Assembly (NCBI GenBank): GCA_001970855.1
Contig: LSSN01001154.1
Coordinates: 1-35,609 of the forward strand
Direction of reading: 5' to 3'
DNA from: Smittium culicis
Lineage: Eukaryota; Kickxellomycota; Harpellomycetes; Harpellales; Legeriomycetaceae
Length of the DNA stretch: 35,609 nucleotides
Shown here: positions 11,332 through 22,785 of the stretch, piece by piece
Layout of the letters: each line of letters begins with the position of its first letter
Numbering within the stretch: the stretch's first letter is position 1
The notes under the pieces: model-generated
Told to the model about the DNA's origin: nothing
What the model saw: the letters and a program-made list of their open reading frames with translations, nothing else
Database searches by the model: none
Made by a program: the position numbers and the translations under genes

Positions 11332-14300
11332 TTATTTGATATTTTTCCATGCATTTTCTAATAAATCCAAATTTGTGTAAGATTTGTAGAAATTTTCGTC
11401 ACTAGTACCAACTGTTGGAATGCTAAGAATCTCAGGATCGAATCCGTTTTCCATCGAGTTAACAGGGTTTATAGCTTCGTTCATAACTTCAATGTTCTAA
11501 AATATTGTGAATATATGGATGAGATTAATAGGAGAAATATTTAGCGATAAATTTTTATTTATGGTAAAATAGTATTTACAGTAAGATTTTTTGAGCTTTT
11601 ATCGTAATACTTTGGCCATTCATAAACTTGATTCGAATATCTACCAAAGTGAAAATAAAAGGTTATAATAAACCGTATCAAGAAAAAGATTTTTTTGAAA
11701 AAATCGTAATAATATTAGTCTTTTTTGTAAGACCAGAGCAAAAAAATTAAAATTTTACGATTCGTATAACTTTGCAGATTCTTCAGATACTTTATAAATG
11801 TTTAAATTTTTCAAACTATAATCTATTGTTGTTTTCAAGCTTTCTTCAAATTTATCATATGGATTGATTTCTATAAAAAAAATTTTTTTTAAAATATATA
11901 TATACAAATTAATTATGATTAATTGTATTATAAAAAAAGAGTAATATAAATCTGCCAAACCATTTTCTTTCAAAATAACGCTGTTAAATTTTTTATCGGG
12001 TTGGTAAAAGCGACCATCTACCTTCTTTGACGTTTTACCAACAGGGGAGCTCTTCGTGTCTAACCACTTTGACCTTGTTCGTACATTTTTTCTATTTTGA
12101 AATTAGTATAAAGTTTTAATTTGAAAGTAATGTGTATAATTTTACGAATGAATCAATATCCTTAAAGTATAATTTTGATTATAATCGACTTTAAACTCGA
12201 TATACCTATCGTTATAGTTTATCGCACCGCTCTTTGACACAAATGGACCTGTGTTAATTGAGTGAGGTCTATAAATTATTTAGCATTAGATAAATTTCCA
12301 ACATTTAAGCGAGATCAGTTAAGAAAGAGAAATAAATATCTGAAATTTTTTTTTGGTGAAATGGTTTTATGAAATGATAATTTGGGGGGAAAGTTGATGA
12401 AAATAAGATTGCACAACCAATTAGAAAAAAATTAAAAAAACAGCAGTTATACTCAGAGAAAAAGAATAGACGTGCTTACTGTGAATTGTATTTGGAGTTT
12501 GAATTTATGTGGGATAAAAATAGCGAGTCAAAATGAGTTAAAGATTTAGGGTTATAATACTCTAACCAGTAGTTAAATTTATATCTGGAGTTCATACTAT
12601 TGGATTCTTTTTTATAAATACTGCATGGATGGCTTTCTGAAACATTTGATGTACTAATAATTGAATTATATTCTGATGCTTTTGGTGGCTCTGAAGCTGA
12701 AAAGTTTGATACTTTACTGAGATCTGATGATTTTTCAAGTTTAGTTGGACTCAGACTTTTTTCTTTTTGTGGCCTATATAAAATATCAATTCAAAAATCA
12801 TTAAACATGATTCAAATTGCACCATTACAAAAATTGGAATTATAATGTCCTGAAAAGAGAATTCCTGATATAAATAAAAGCATAATACTAGTCTTGTAAA
12901 AAAAAATTTTTTTACGCGTTCTTCAAGAATCCTAAAGCTATATCGTTACTATGAAACGGATCATCAGCATCGATAATTATATCATTTATATCATCGTTCT
13001 GCGTAGAGTCAGATTTTTCCAAAAACATTGTAATTGCATTTTGACGTTCAGCATCTACGGTTATTAAAACAAATATGAAATAATTTAAATTTGTAGAGGA
13101 TCGATTAAACTATAAATGTGGGCGAGCACACAAAAATATTTAGTATTTTTTAAAATGCAGCATAGATTTTTGATTTTCAAAGCTATTTACTTTGAAAAAG
13201 AAAAAATAACCATTATTTCTTTCTTTATGTATGTCAAAATTTAGGATATAGGGGTGCTAAAAAAAAAAGCTCCTTTAGGGCAGCTGATAAATTAATAAAT
13301 GATCTTACCAACAAAGGAGTTTGAGTAGTATCGTTTGATGGAGACAATCATGTCCCTAGAATGGCTAGTCCAGTTATTGTTATTTCTATACGTTCTTACA
13401 GTATTGACTAGTTCTGAGCCTCCATACTGCAAAGCAATAGTGTCACCTAAATCGTGATACATAGCTTCAAGCATAAAGATGGCGTCAGTATCAAATGCTA
13501 AATAAGGTTCATTGATGAGGCCCAAAGCGTACAATTGGTGAGCGGCAGCTACTTTTCCTATTATATATTGTGCAGTATTTGTTCTATCTAAACAATCTAT
13601 ACAGTTACTTCTGACAACACCGTTTTGATACTGTTTATGGTTTCTCTTGATAGGTTCATCAAATTCGAATGTTGTTGATGAGCTAGGGTCTTTTTTAAAT
13701 TCTTTAATTTGAGTATCAAACATGTTTTTGTGCTTAACAAAATTAGTGTATAATTCAGGCCCGTTATGAAAAAAGCCTGTAAGGCTAAGAGATTCTTCAG
13801 CGATTTCTTCAAGAATCTCAAGAACATCATCTTCGCGGTTATTTTTTGCTCTTGACATATCCCATCTTATATACAAGAGCTTTTTCCTTTCGTCGATAAC
13901 TTTGTTTAAATAATTTATACATTCCGTGAACTCTTCGCCTAAAATAGACTCGCGTTTTGTTGATTCCTTTGTCTTTATAGAGAAAATGCAATGCAATATT
14001 ATTAAATTGCAAAAGATAATTAATATGGCGATAAGTACGTTAAATAAGGCTTTAAAATAAAAATAATATCTTACCTTGATTAAATTGAGAACAATAACGG
14101 GTGATCCATATCTTTCAAATAGCTGTTCAAAGTGTACACGAGAAACAGTAAAATAAGGGTCTCTAATATTTACTATTTATACAAATAAAAAAAAAATATG
14201 TTTATAAAATTAACATATAAATAAAAGGAATTATGAAACATTTAAGAGTTTAATACAGTAAAAAAAAAAAGAAAATTACGTTCAATGGGAGGTTTCGGAT

Positions 14301-16260
14301 TCATTGCAGAGGTATCTTGCGACCAGAATAATGGTATTGACCCTCTGTGTTGAACAAATGATGTGTATGAAGGGTTTGAGTTTTTTCCAAGGTAAGGTAG
14401 GTCAAATGAGGTGGTATCCATAGTATGGATTATTTGTTCAGTTTCAACATCATTCGCAACATAACCCTATTTTATTTTAATTAAAAATGGCGTTAATAAA
14501 GAGCGCGTATTTTATATTTATAAACATTAAGTAATGTAAACATCTATCTTTACGCTAATGAAAGTATAAATTTTGAGAGTTTAAATAAAATTTATATGTA
14601 TGAAAAGATTATGATTAATATTTTTTTAAATTATTAACAGCGTAAACCATTTTTCGCACATTTTACTATAAGGAAAGGTATAATTTATTACCTTCTCGTT
14701 TACGCCTCTTTTCATGAAACGGACCCCAGCAAATACTCTAGATCTTCTTGCGATTAAAATTACATATACATTCCTATAAATTTATTTATTTTTAGTATTA
14801 TAATAATTTCGTAAATTCAAAAAGAATTTGAATAAGTATAAGCTTATTTGAATTTTATGGAGAAGAATGATTTGAGTTTGAAAAAGATAATTTAGCTAAA
14901 AAAATATTATTTGCTTACTTGTTTAGGTCTAGAATATAAAGAATATAAAAAAAAAGGGGGATGCAGTAAGCCATTGTTGATATAATAGTATAAAAACGCT
15001 ATTAGCAGCACAAAAAAAAAAAAGCTTACTTGATTGATCTGTGTATCCATGAATTAAAGGTATCATCCAGCTTGTATCAATGCCGAGTTTTTTTTTCCCG
15101 TTAGATATGAGTTGGTAATTCCAAATGAACATTGAGTTAAGATGTGGAAAAATGTCATCGTTTTTTGGGTCGCTGTTGATGTTATTTTTGTCGTTGGATA
15201 AATTCTTTTGCAGCGTATTTGCGAGGTTGTATGTGTGACTATTAATATTTTCAACAGGGTTAATATACTGGGTATTGGTATTTATAAATCGGTTATGGTT
15301 TTTATAATAATTTGATAGTTATTAAAATTAGGCAAAAAAAAAAGATAATTGCGTATCTATTTGCTTGGAAAATAAAAAAAAATAAAAAAGAGTGGGAGGA
15401 GTATATAGATGTGAAAAGGCTACCTAAAATAAAAGTTCCGTGCCAAGTCGACACTTTGGAAGACAGCAATAAATCTAATTTTTAATTTAATTTTGTTAAT
15501 AAAAAGAGCGAATAAAATATAATCATAGGGATTAAAAAAAGAAAAAAGAATTGGTATGAATTGTTCTGTAATACCTTTCTTCTTTTGGGCAAGTTTCATT
15601 TTTTTTGAATAAAGGTATCAGCTTTGCTTTTTCAATGTGGTGGATATAGTGCCCGCCTACAAGAGCAACAATTTTATAGTCTATAATGACGGAGACATAG
15701 TACCCCTTAGTAAATTTCACAAAACCTAAAAAATAGCAGAAGAAAATGATTTTTTTGTCAGCTATTGTATCGAGTGTTTTAAAACTGAAGAGTTTATAGC
15801 TATTTAAATGATTCGAGATTTCTAACCAATAACCCCGGGAGACTTCGAAACGATTTGTGTGAGTCCGCCAAATTTTTCGTAGGAAGATGAGATATCACTA
15901 ATTAATCTATGATACTCATAGTCGTCATAAAATACGCCATCGTCAACGACAACGGGTTCGTCGTTATGAGTTTCGTCTATTTCGATTTTTAGCAGCCTGT
16001 AGTATTCGTGTGTATTATTTCTTAGCACAAAATAGTATTTCTGATATAATTTTATTTTTAACGTAAAAAAAATACTAGGTTAGTAAGTTTAATGATTAAA
16101 AAAAACACACATATAAGTATTATAATAATGAAAGTAAGTTCAGAATTTATATTTTTTTATATGCTATTTTGTTAAAACAGAAATGTATGGTTCTTACATT
16201 GAGAGCTGTATATATGCTTACAGTCTCGGTAGGCACGAATGAGCTCATATCGAAAAACAT
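11332..16260 (-). CDS. FIG4: Polyphosphoinositide 5-phosphatase, Fig4/Sac3 family
   Basis: Fig4 removes the 5-phosphate of PI(3,5)P2 and works with Fab1/PIKfyve and Vac14 on the vacuole or endolysosome membrane. Seventeen exons: 16260-16198, 16040-15827, 15725-15575, 15474-15424, 15238-15030, 14928-14919, 14773-14692, 14466-14280, 14172-14075, 13972-13309, 13054-12916, 12773-12480, 12268-12206, 12091-11961, 11870-11759, 11640-11580 and 11496-11332. They total 2694 nt, or 897 residues, close to the family's roughly 880-910. Motifs are [66 protein letters not shown], the Sac catalytic CX5RT (CIDCLDRT, Cys near residue 479), [16 protein letters not shown] and [10 protein letters not shown]. An in-frame TAA just before the first ATG fixes the start. 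Junctions through exon 12 are well supported by similarity. Exons 13-15 are less sure: the exon 13 donor could be 12206 or about 60 nt further on, and the intron 11960-11871 is phase-neutral. At least one intron has a TACTAAC branch-point sequence. Confidence 0.92.
14919..14928 (-). other. FIG4: 10-nt microexon of FIG4 (exon 6)
   Basis: The exon is ACCTAAACAA, flanked on the minus strand by a pyrimidine-rich TATTCTAG acceptor and a GTAAGC donor. Exon 5 ends in phase 1 and exon 7 needs phase 2, so joining 5 directly to 7 shifts frame into an early stop (AGA ATG TAT ATG TAA). Including these 10 nt restores [18 protein letters not shown], which aligns with the GQSKLxxYGRPVYVxLIARRS stretch of Fig4 proteins. 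Confidence 0.85.
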
Positions 16261-17430
16261 TATTTACAGCTTTGATTTAAATTTTCTTTATTACTAGCAA
16301 CGTTAAGCTTGATTTACAACGGCCAGATTAGATAAGAGAGTTTAACGATTTGTTTGCTTGTTTTGTGCGTTATTGTAAGCTTCGAGTATTTGATAATTTT
16401 CTGTATTAATTTTACTATTATTATAGAATTAATATGGTATATTTAAAATAGCGAGTTATTAATATTTACTCTTATCAGCTTAGTTTTTAAAGCAGTATTT
16501 TTCCTGAGAAATAAAATATCGTATTATTTGATTAATTGAACAGTGTTTGGAGTATTTTACATTTGTTCTGTTAAATTAAGACGGGTATTTATACATTTAG
16601 TTAATCGTTGCGGAATAGAGTTGTATTTTTCAAAAAAGAGTTCTGTTTAATTAAGGCTTTAAAAAAGCTATGAAAAAATTGACTTTAATAATGTTTTTGC
16701 CACAGATAGTATATTTTTCTGGACAGCAAAAGCAAGCCAATTAAATTAATATTTGTTTATTATTTCAGATAGATCTCAACATTATTGGCTCATAAATAAT
16801 AAAGCACAATGAGTAAATACTACAAGTTTATTCTGCCCATGCGAAACTTATTTGGATACTTTGAATATAAAAAAAAAGAAATACTTTAGGGCGATTTTAT
16901 TTTAAATAATTATTTTATTTAGCCTGTTTAGCGATATAAAAAATTTATATTTTGCCATTTGATCATGCTCTTCGCATTCAGTCATTTGGTACATTAATTT
17001 CGCTATTAAAAAAGCTGAAAAAAATTATATTACTGTAGATGAATATAATTTTTCAGTAGCTGTGGCAATTTCTTATTAGAAAGTTTAAATTATAGTCTAT
17101 AATGAATATATAAACGAACGAAAAGAATTGTAATATTTAATTTCAGGTTGGCTGGAAATTTTTTATTAAATATGGTTTTTAATGAGAAATTTTTTTAATA
17201 ATTTATAGTATATGTGGCTGATAGAGAGTGTATTTGTTATCTGAATATTTACTTTAAATTTGAATAAAAGAAAAATTAGGATAAAAATTGGAATATCATT
17301 AAAAATCAAAAATAAACACACATTGTTGTTATAATATGATTTATTAGGAAAGAAAATTAGTTTTAAAAAGTATAATTACATTGGTGGGTGGAACTTGGTT
17401 CTCAAAATTAATATTTTTTTATGTAATTGA
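16261..17430. other. Intergenic, FIG4 5' side and downstream of the transcription-factor gene
   Basis: About 1.17 kb of AT-rich DNA with no open frame of note. It should hold the FIG4 promoter near 16261-16500 and the 3' end of the upstream gene near 17340-17430. I could not identify a specific element. Confidence 0.5.
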
Positions 17431-19659
17431 TTATAAAAAATCCTGTTTTCCTTTTTCTAGGTATCTTGCTGTTATTAATGTACTATTGTTGATAATAGGG
17501 CAACACTTAAACTTTAAGTAAGCGTTATAAATAGGAACTAGCCATGGGTTAGTATCGTTTTTGTATATAGCATATTTGCGCATTAGATAAACAAGATCCT
17601 TATTTTTGGAATTGAAATTATATATTGGTTTTAAATTTGAAGAGATATCTCCAAGCGATTTCGTATAAATCTTTGGCGAGTCGTGGTAAGAAGATAGAGT
17701 GCTGAAAAAATTGACTAATGTGCTGTATGAATTTAAAATATCTTTCCCGTAACTAGAATTATTATCAAAAAGGTTTGTCAAGAGAATTACTGAAGGTGAA
17801 AGAGCAAGAGCAGAAGTGGAAGCTTCCCAGAAAAGAGGAGGAACGTTTTTAAACCGAGTATTTAGCAAGTATGATTGATTTAATGAGGTATTTAGACACA
17901 TGTTCTTTGCGAATTTAATTCGACTACTACTGATAGGATATTCTTTTATTCGAACTAGCTCAGACTGGTACAATAAAACAATCATGCAGTTAATTACAGC
18001 TAAAGAGTGGAAAGAGAAGTGGTTGTTGTGAAATATTTTGCATGAAGTGACACTTTCACTAAAATGGTCGTCTATGCTTGGAAAATCAAGATTTTTTGAA
18101 TATTTGTTATTATGTTTGACTTTGAACCTGTTTACTAATTTAGCGATGTGGTTAAACTTGAGGTCATTAGTTTTACTAGTTTTATTTTTTTTAAGCCATC
18201 TTGAGTTTAGATACAAAATAGTCATACTGAAGTGTAAATATGCATCACATATGAAGTAGAATCCGTCTTGGTAGATAGGGCTGCTGAGCCCGTAAGTATT
18301 GGCAATCGAGTTTAAAGGCCTTAGAATTTTAGGGCAATCTGGAGAAACACCGCCGTATTTCCAATAAAAGTCGTTTCTGGGGAAGTTTACGGATATATCA
18401 TTGCAGTTAGTTAAAGACAAGAGTGATGTCCCCATATTAATGTGAATGTTGGAGATAAACAGTGACCACCAAATGCGGCGAAGAAACTCGAGTTCTTCGT
18501 AAGACTTGTTCCTTTTCTTGTATTTTTGGGAGTCAATGCTATTTAGCTTCAATTTTTTAGCAAGCCTAGAAACGCAAATAAAAAAAAAAAAATTAAAAAG
18601 TTTATTTTATGGCTAATAAAAATCAATAGCAGAGCAAATGACGCTTTAAAATAAAAAGGGGGTTAGAAGTAGCGAATATACGTACACTATTGCGGTTCCT
18701 AAAAGTAGAATTAGAATTAGAATTATATTAAAACTTTGGTCAAAAAAAGAATTTAATAAAAGTGGAATTTAATTTAAGAGGGAAAAGAAAAGATATTTAC
18801 CAACGTAGTCGATAGAACCAAAGGAATTTGTTGTTCCAAAGAAGTACATGGATAGGAGGATCGTTGACCATATATAGTACGGGTTGTTAGTGAAGATATT
18901 CTGAGAAATTAGTTTTTTAGCAATTTCAGCATATTTATGCTCAGTTTTTATTTTTGAAGTAGTGCGGATGATCCAGGCGTACCTGGATGAACATGAGAGT
19001 AAGGAATAGAAAAAATATTCAGGGAGATTACCACTGATTAAATCATGTATTAGCATTGGGAGTCTGGCAGGCATGAACATAACAGGGATGGTTTTAGCAG
19101 ACATTAGAACAAGTTTTGAAACTATCAAGTGGAAAGGGAAACCAAAATCAAATTCCAGTTCATGTTTTAAGGTTTCGATGTAATTTTGATTATTTGGAGG
19201 TGTATCTATAAAATTAAGGGATCTATTTATTATCGGTAGAGGTTGAGTTGGCGAAGGAATAGGGGAAATTTTTGAAGGTAATAATTTAGGGGTTTGAATA
19301 TTGATTTGAGGAGATGAGTTAAAGATGTTGCTAGATACGCTGTAGCAAGTGTCGCTAGAATCGTTGATTGTAATAGGATTAAGCATTTTGTGAGAAGTAT
19401 AATTTGTGTGAGGAACTTTAGGTTTTTTTGGGACAGTTACTCTAAATTTGATAAATTCTTTTGAGGAGTTTGTTTTGGGCTTATTTGGGGCATATTGGAT
19501 GAATTTGATGGGTTTTGAATTTGGATTAGGTATAGACTTCGTTTTTAATTTTTCCTGGGCCTGTTTTAATATATTTGTAACTGTATGATCGGAATTATCA
19601 TCAAAATCAGCTAAATTTAAAGGATTTTTTGGATCAATACCATTTTTAGAGGATTTCAT
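17431..19659 (-). CDS. Fungal-specific transcription factor domain protein lacking a zinc cluster
   Basis: Three exons on the minus strand, 19659-18801, 18698-18686 and 18565-17431, join in phase to 2007 nt (668 residues). The first roughly 165 residues are Lys/Asn/Ser/Pro-rich and low in complexity. From about residue 170 to 450 the pattern is that of the Fungal_trans middle homology region. It starts with a helical stretch (SGNLPEYFFYSLLSCSSRYA), continues with IWSTILLSMYFFGTTNSFGS and IDYVGTAIVLAKKLKLN across both junctions, and then gives EFLRRIWWSLFISNIHINMG and an ISVNFPRND-type segment. No CX2CX6C Zn2Cys6 motif is present in the protein. I also found none in the roughly 300 nt upstream, so DNA binding is unproven. 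It may be a co-regulator, a protein that lost its zinc cluster, or a gene with a missed upstream exon. It lies head to tail with FIG4. Confidence 0.8.
18686..18698 (-). other. 13-nt microexon of the transcription-factor-domain gene (exon 2)
   Basis: The exon is GAACCGCAATAGT, with a TCTACTTTTAG acceptor and a GTACGT donor on the minus strand. Exon 1 ends in phase 1 (GTT G) and exon 3 starts with one base of a codon, so a direct join is out of frame. Inserting the 13 nt gives DYVGTAIVLAKKLKLN, the conserved y-x-G-t-A-x-r-l-A-x-x-L-x-L-n helix of this domain. Confidence 0.82.
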
Positions 19660-20365
19660 TTGAAAATATATAAATAGGAGAAAATAGAAAGATAATCGCG
19701 TGAAAATTGGTGATTAGTAATTAAATAGATTGAGATCGAAAGATTTGGGCTATCTAAGCAAATGTGACAGATAAAAGAGGGTAATTCAAAAGTGTAAGTG
19801 TAATGAAAGAAGGTAGTGCAATAGCAGAGATAATTATTACATTTTAAGTCTATAGAGATTGTAAAACAAGTGTGTAGTTGAGCCTAAGAAGAGAAAAGTT
19901 ATGAAGGATAGCTTAAAAAAAGGGATATTATAGTGAATTACGATATAAGAAATATAAAGTTGTTAGCCCATTGCATATTGGGTATTTTTTCTAAAATTCG
20001 TTAAATGTCTGTATATCAAAAGCTTGCCAGCGAATAAGGGTGAATCATAACAGTTATATGTGTGCAAATAATTCAACACTTTTAAAACTTTTCCGCGAAG
20101 AGCGGGCATATAAGTTGCGCTCTGTCGGGATTATAGTTTATTTTTTCCGGAAGCCCCAAGCATTTTCTGACAGAAATCAGCGACTTTCGGAGCTTTTAAA
20201 CATTTTCTTCGAGCAGCTATCAGATATGAACTTTCTTTTCTGAAATTATATCGGATCAATCTACTGCCAAAAATAATTCCTCCGTGTACAATGCTCTTTC
20301 TATAATCACTCCGACTACTGCAATAATTACATCCTAAAATAGATATATAAAATACAACGATTTCG
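19660..20365. other. Upstream region of the transcription-factor gene; no gene called
   Basis: 19660-20000 is AT-rich and should contain the promoter of the minus-strand gene. 20040-20365 is somewhat richer in G+C and has overlapping short open frames on both strands (67 and 85 codons) without recognisable similarity. It directly precedes a copy of the dispersed repeat and may belong to an element. Confidence 0.4.
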
Positions 20366-20570
20366 CTGGATAACCCTTTCCTGTCCAATGTTCGATAAAA
20401 ATACTGATTATATTATATGTTAATGATTTAAAAGCAGTTTTACTATTTGTATCTATAATAGAATACACCAATAACTAGTACGACCTTGGAATTATGTTCT
20501 TTTTTATTGAATCTAATTTGGTACATTTGGTAGATCAAAATAAATCAACCACCTGTGAAAAGGGTTGTAG
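20366..20570 (+). repeat. Dispersed repeat family, copy 1
   Basis: This copy starts with CCCTTTCCTGTCCAA, continues with AAAAGCAGTTTTACTATTTG, and ends with TTTGGTAGATCAAAATAAATC followed by AACCACC. The same ordered landmarks recur at about 21792, 22306 and 35374. It is diverged, with many substitutions and small indels. Confidence 0.6.
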
Positions 20571-21791
20571 TATGTCCGAAACGAATGAACTCAAAAGTCT
20601 AACAAAGCCTATTAAACGGATGGAACCTTAATAAATCGTCCATCGTCATCAATTATGATAATACTTTACCTATTTTAACATTCCATTTTGCTTCTCTTAT
20701 TCAAGCCCATTATTAATAATATGCCAGCCTTGGTTACTTTTTTTTATAAGCTGAAACTCATACTTATACTATCAATCCATACACTTTCAATACTGAAAAG
20801 CGCGTCCATTATTATTTAGCGCTAATTATCTAAAATTTTACACAAATACGATATGCCATCCATATTATTACCAAATGAATGATTGTACCAAATCAATAGT
20901 CCAATAGCTTTATCTCATCTACTCCCTAATATTCACGAATTAGTTACAATAAATCATTGCAGCATTTATGGGCCAATTACTCATAATCAGACTCAAGGCT
21001 TGATTAATCTGTACTAATTTCATAGAAAAAAAATGCAAATTAAAAAAAGTTTTGGATGCGGTACAAACAAATAATAATAGAATTAATATCTAGAATTACT
21101 ATATATACTTGGGCCATTACTAATGGCTATTCATTCACGACTAATTCATCTTGAATCTAAATCATCAATTTCCTCTATTATAAGAACATCTATTTGTTAC
21201 ACCATTATATACCAACTAAACTAAATATCGTTCTGTTCTATAATATCCATATTGATTATAACTATGCTCATCTAGCCTCCCTCTTAATTACTTGATAAAA
21301 AAATAAAACTAGAAAATATAGAAAATTCTTGGGACATGTAGAAAAAATTTTTTTGGGAACTTTATTTGCTAATAATAATTAGTTTAGATCATTGGCTATA
21401 ATAATTAATCCATTAATGTTATAAAATTTTTGGATTTAAACTCTAAATTAAATTTGATACTAAGGAAAAATATAATGGAAAATGATCGGCTTATCAAAAT
21501 AATCTCCTATATTGTACTATTGAAAAATACATTATGGGATGATCTTAGAAGAGACATAAATTTTTTTTCTTGTAAATTCAATTTGCTTATGTGAATTAAG
21601 TAAGTTTATTGGCTGTATCAGATAAACCATTAGATTATATTTTCAAAAATGATTTTAAAATACAAGTAATGCTGCTATGTAGGAAATTTTTAATAGTAAA
21701 AGCTCCACTCTTTGAAATAACCTCCAATACATACCATACTATTAAATACGTCAGATTAACCCATAATGTAGCCCACATAATATTTTTTACT
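20571..21791. other. AT-rich DNA, nothing recognised
   Basis: No coding pattern, RNA gene or clear repeat was identified. The short open frame starting at 21609 has no recognisable content and runs into the next repeat copy. Confidence 0.4.
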
Positions 21792-22030
21792 TTACCCCTT
21801 TACCATCCAAAACTCTTTAAAAAAGACAATTTTATGATTCGTTTAAGATTATTCAGCAAGTTTATTATTTGCTGATAAAATAGGTATAGCCAATAATTCT
21901 GATAGCCTTTGAATTAATGTATTTTAATTCTCACAGTTGGCTAATTTTGGTAGATCAAAAATAGTCTAGCGTCCGTTTAAGGGCAAATTAAATGCTTGGA
22001 AGACCTTTTAAAAAAGGAACTCTGATATTA
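21792..22030 (+). repeat. Dispersed repeat family, copy 2
   Basis: Landmarks in order: CCCCTTTACCATCCAAAACT, CTTTAAAAAAGACAATTTTA, TGATTCGTTTAAG, GTTTATTATTTGCTG, CAGTTGGCTAATTTTGGTAG, ATCAAAAATAGTC, then GCTTGGAAGACC. The final part resembles the GGAAGATTC block that follows copy 3, so the repeat unit continues past the WWGGTAGATCAAAA core. Confidence 0.65.
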
Positions 22031-22305
22031 CACATTAACTATTAGCTAATTCCAACTAGAAATAATCATCACAAAACTAATTCTTAGTATTTATTAATTG
22101 GACATAAACAAGCTAAGCTAAACCAGCAAAAATAAAATAAAATAAGATCAAGTTCCAAATTGCGTGAAAAAAATTAATTGCGCTAATATCATCGACATAA
22201 TTTATCACCATCCGAGAATTGAGTCTTAATAACACCTAGACGTCTTAACCGACGGAAATAACCTGACTAATAACACTATATGTCTACGGAATTTTAGCTA
22301 AATAA

Positions 22306-22785
22306 TTAACTCGATGCCGTCCAAAACTATTTAAAAAAATTTTTTTTGATTCGCCAGCAATTAAAAAGCAGTTTTATTATTTGCCGTTAATCTAAATCAT
22401 ACCTGTATAAAATTGAGTCTCCGAATTTTATTAATTATTGGATGCAGTTGGCTAGATTGGTAGATCAAAAACAGTCAACCATCCAGGAAGGGTAGATAAC
22501 TGATCCGAAGTCATATGGAAGATTCTAAACGAAGAGAGAACTTTTTTTTTGCAGCTATGTTTTATTACCTTGGAATCCATTAATTTTTTTCATTATTGAC
22601 GGAATACAAAAAGCGTTTCAACTTTTCTACTTTTATAATTATGGAATTTAAATACTTTAAAAATGCAATGACCGTGTAAGCTAATTATAATCTTTTTTAG
22701 CAATTTTATAAATTTTAAAATTTAACACTATAAAATGAATACTTCAAAAAGAATCTCGGATATGCGAGATTCTGACTGAAGATAG
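22306..22785 (+). repeat. Dispersed repeat family, copy 3 (longest)
   Basis: The first part (22306-22500) carries CCGTCCAAAACTATTTAAAA, AAAGCAGTTTTATTATTTGC, GCAGTTGGCTAGATTGGTAG and ATCAAAAACAGTCAACCATC. The second part (22505-22785) carries TGGAAGATTCTAAACGAAGA, ATTGACGGAATACAAAAAGC and TCTCGGATATGCGAG. The second part is shared with copies at about 26475 and 27015. This copy links the two halves into one composite family. Confidence 0.65.

Noticed and set aside
13597..13830. 77-codon minus-strand frame within FIG4
   Set aside because: Alternative frame of FIG4 exon 10; the other frame carries the Sac catalytic motif.
15063..15254. Alternative minus-strand frame through FIG4 exon 5
   Set aside because: The other frame gives [14 protein letters not shown] and the WNYQLIS...IHGYTDQ segment that match Fig4, and splice phases agree only with it.
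20040..20388. Overlapping small open frames on both strands
   Set aside because: No recognisable motif and no splice-linked neighbours; the minus-strand frame starts inside a repeat copy.
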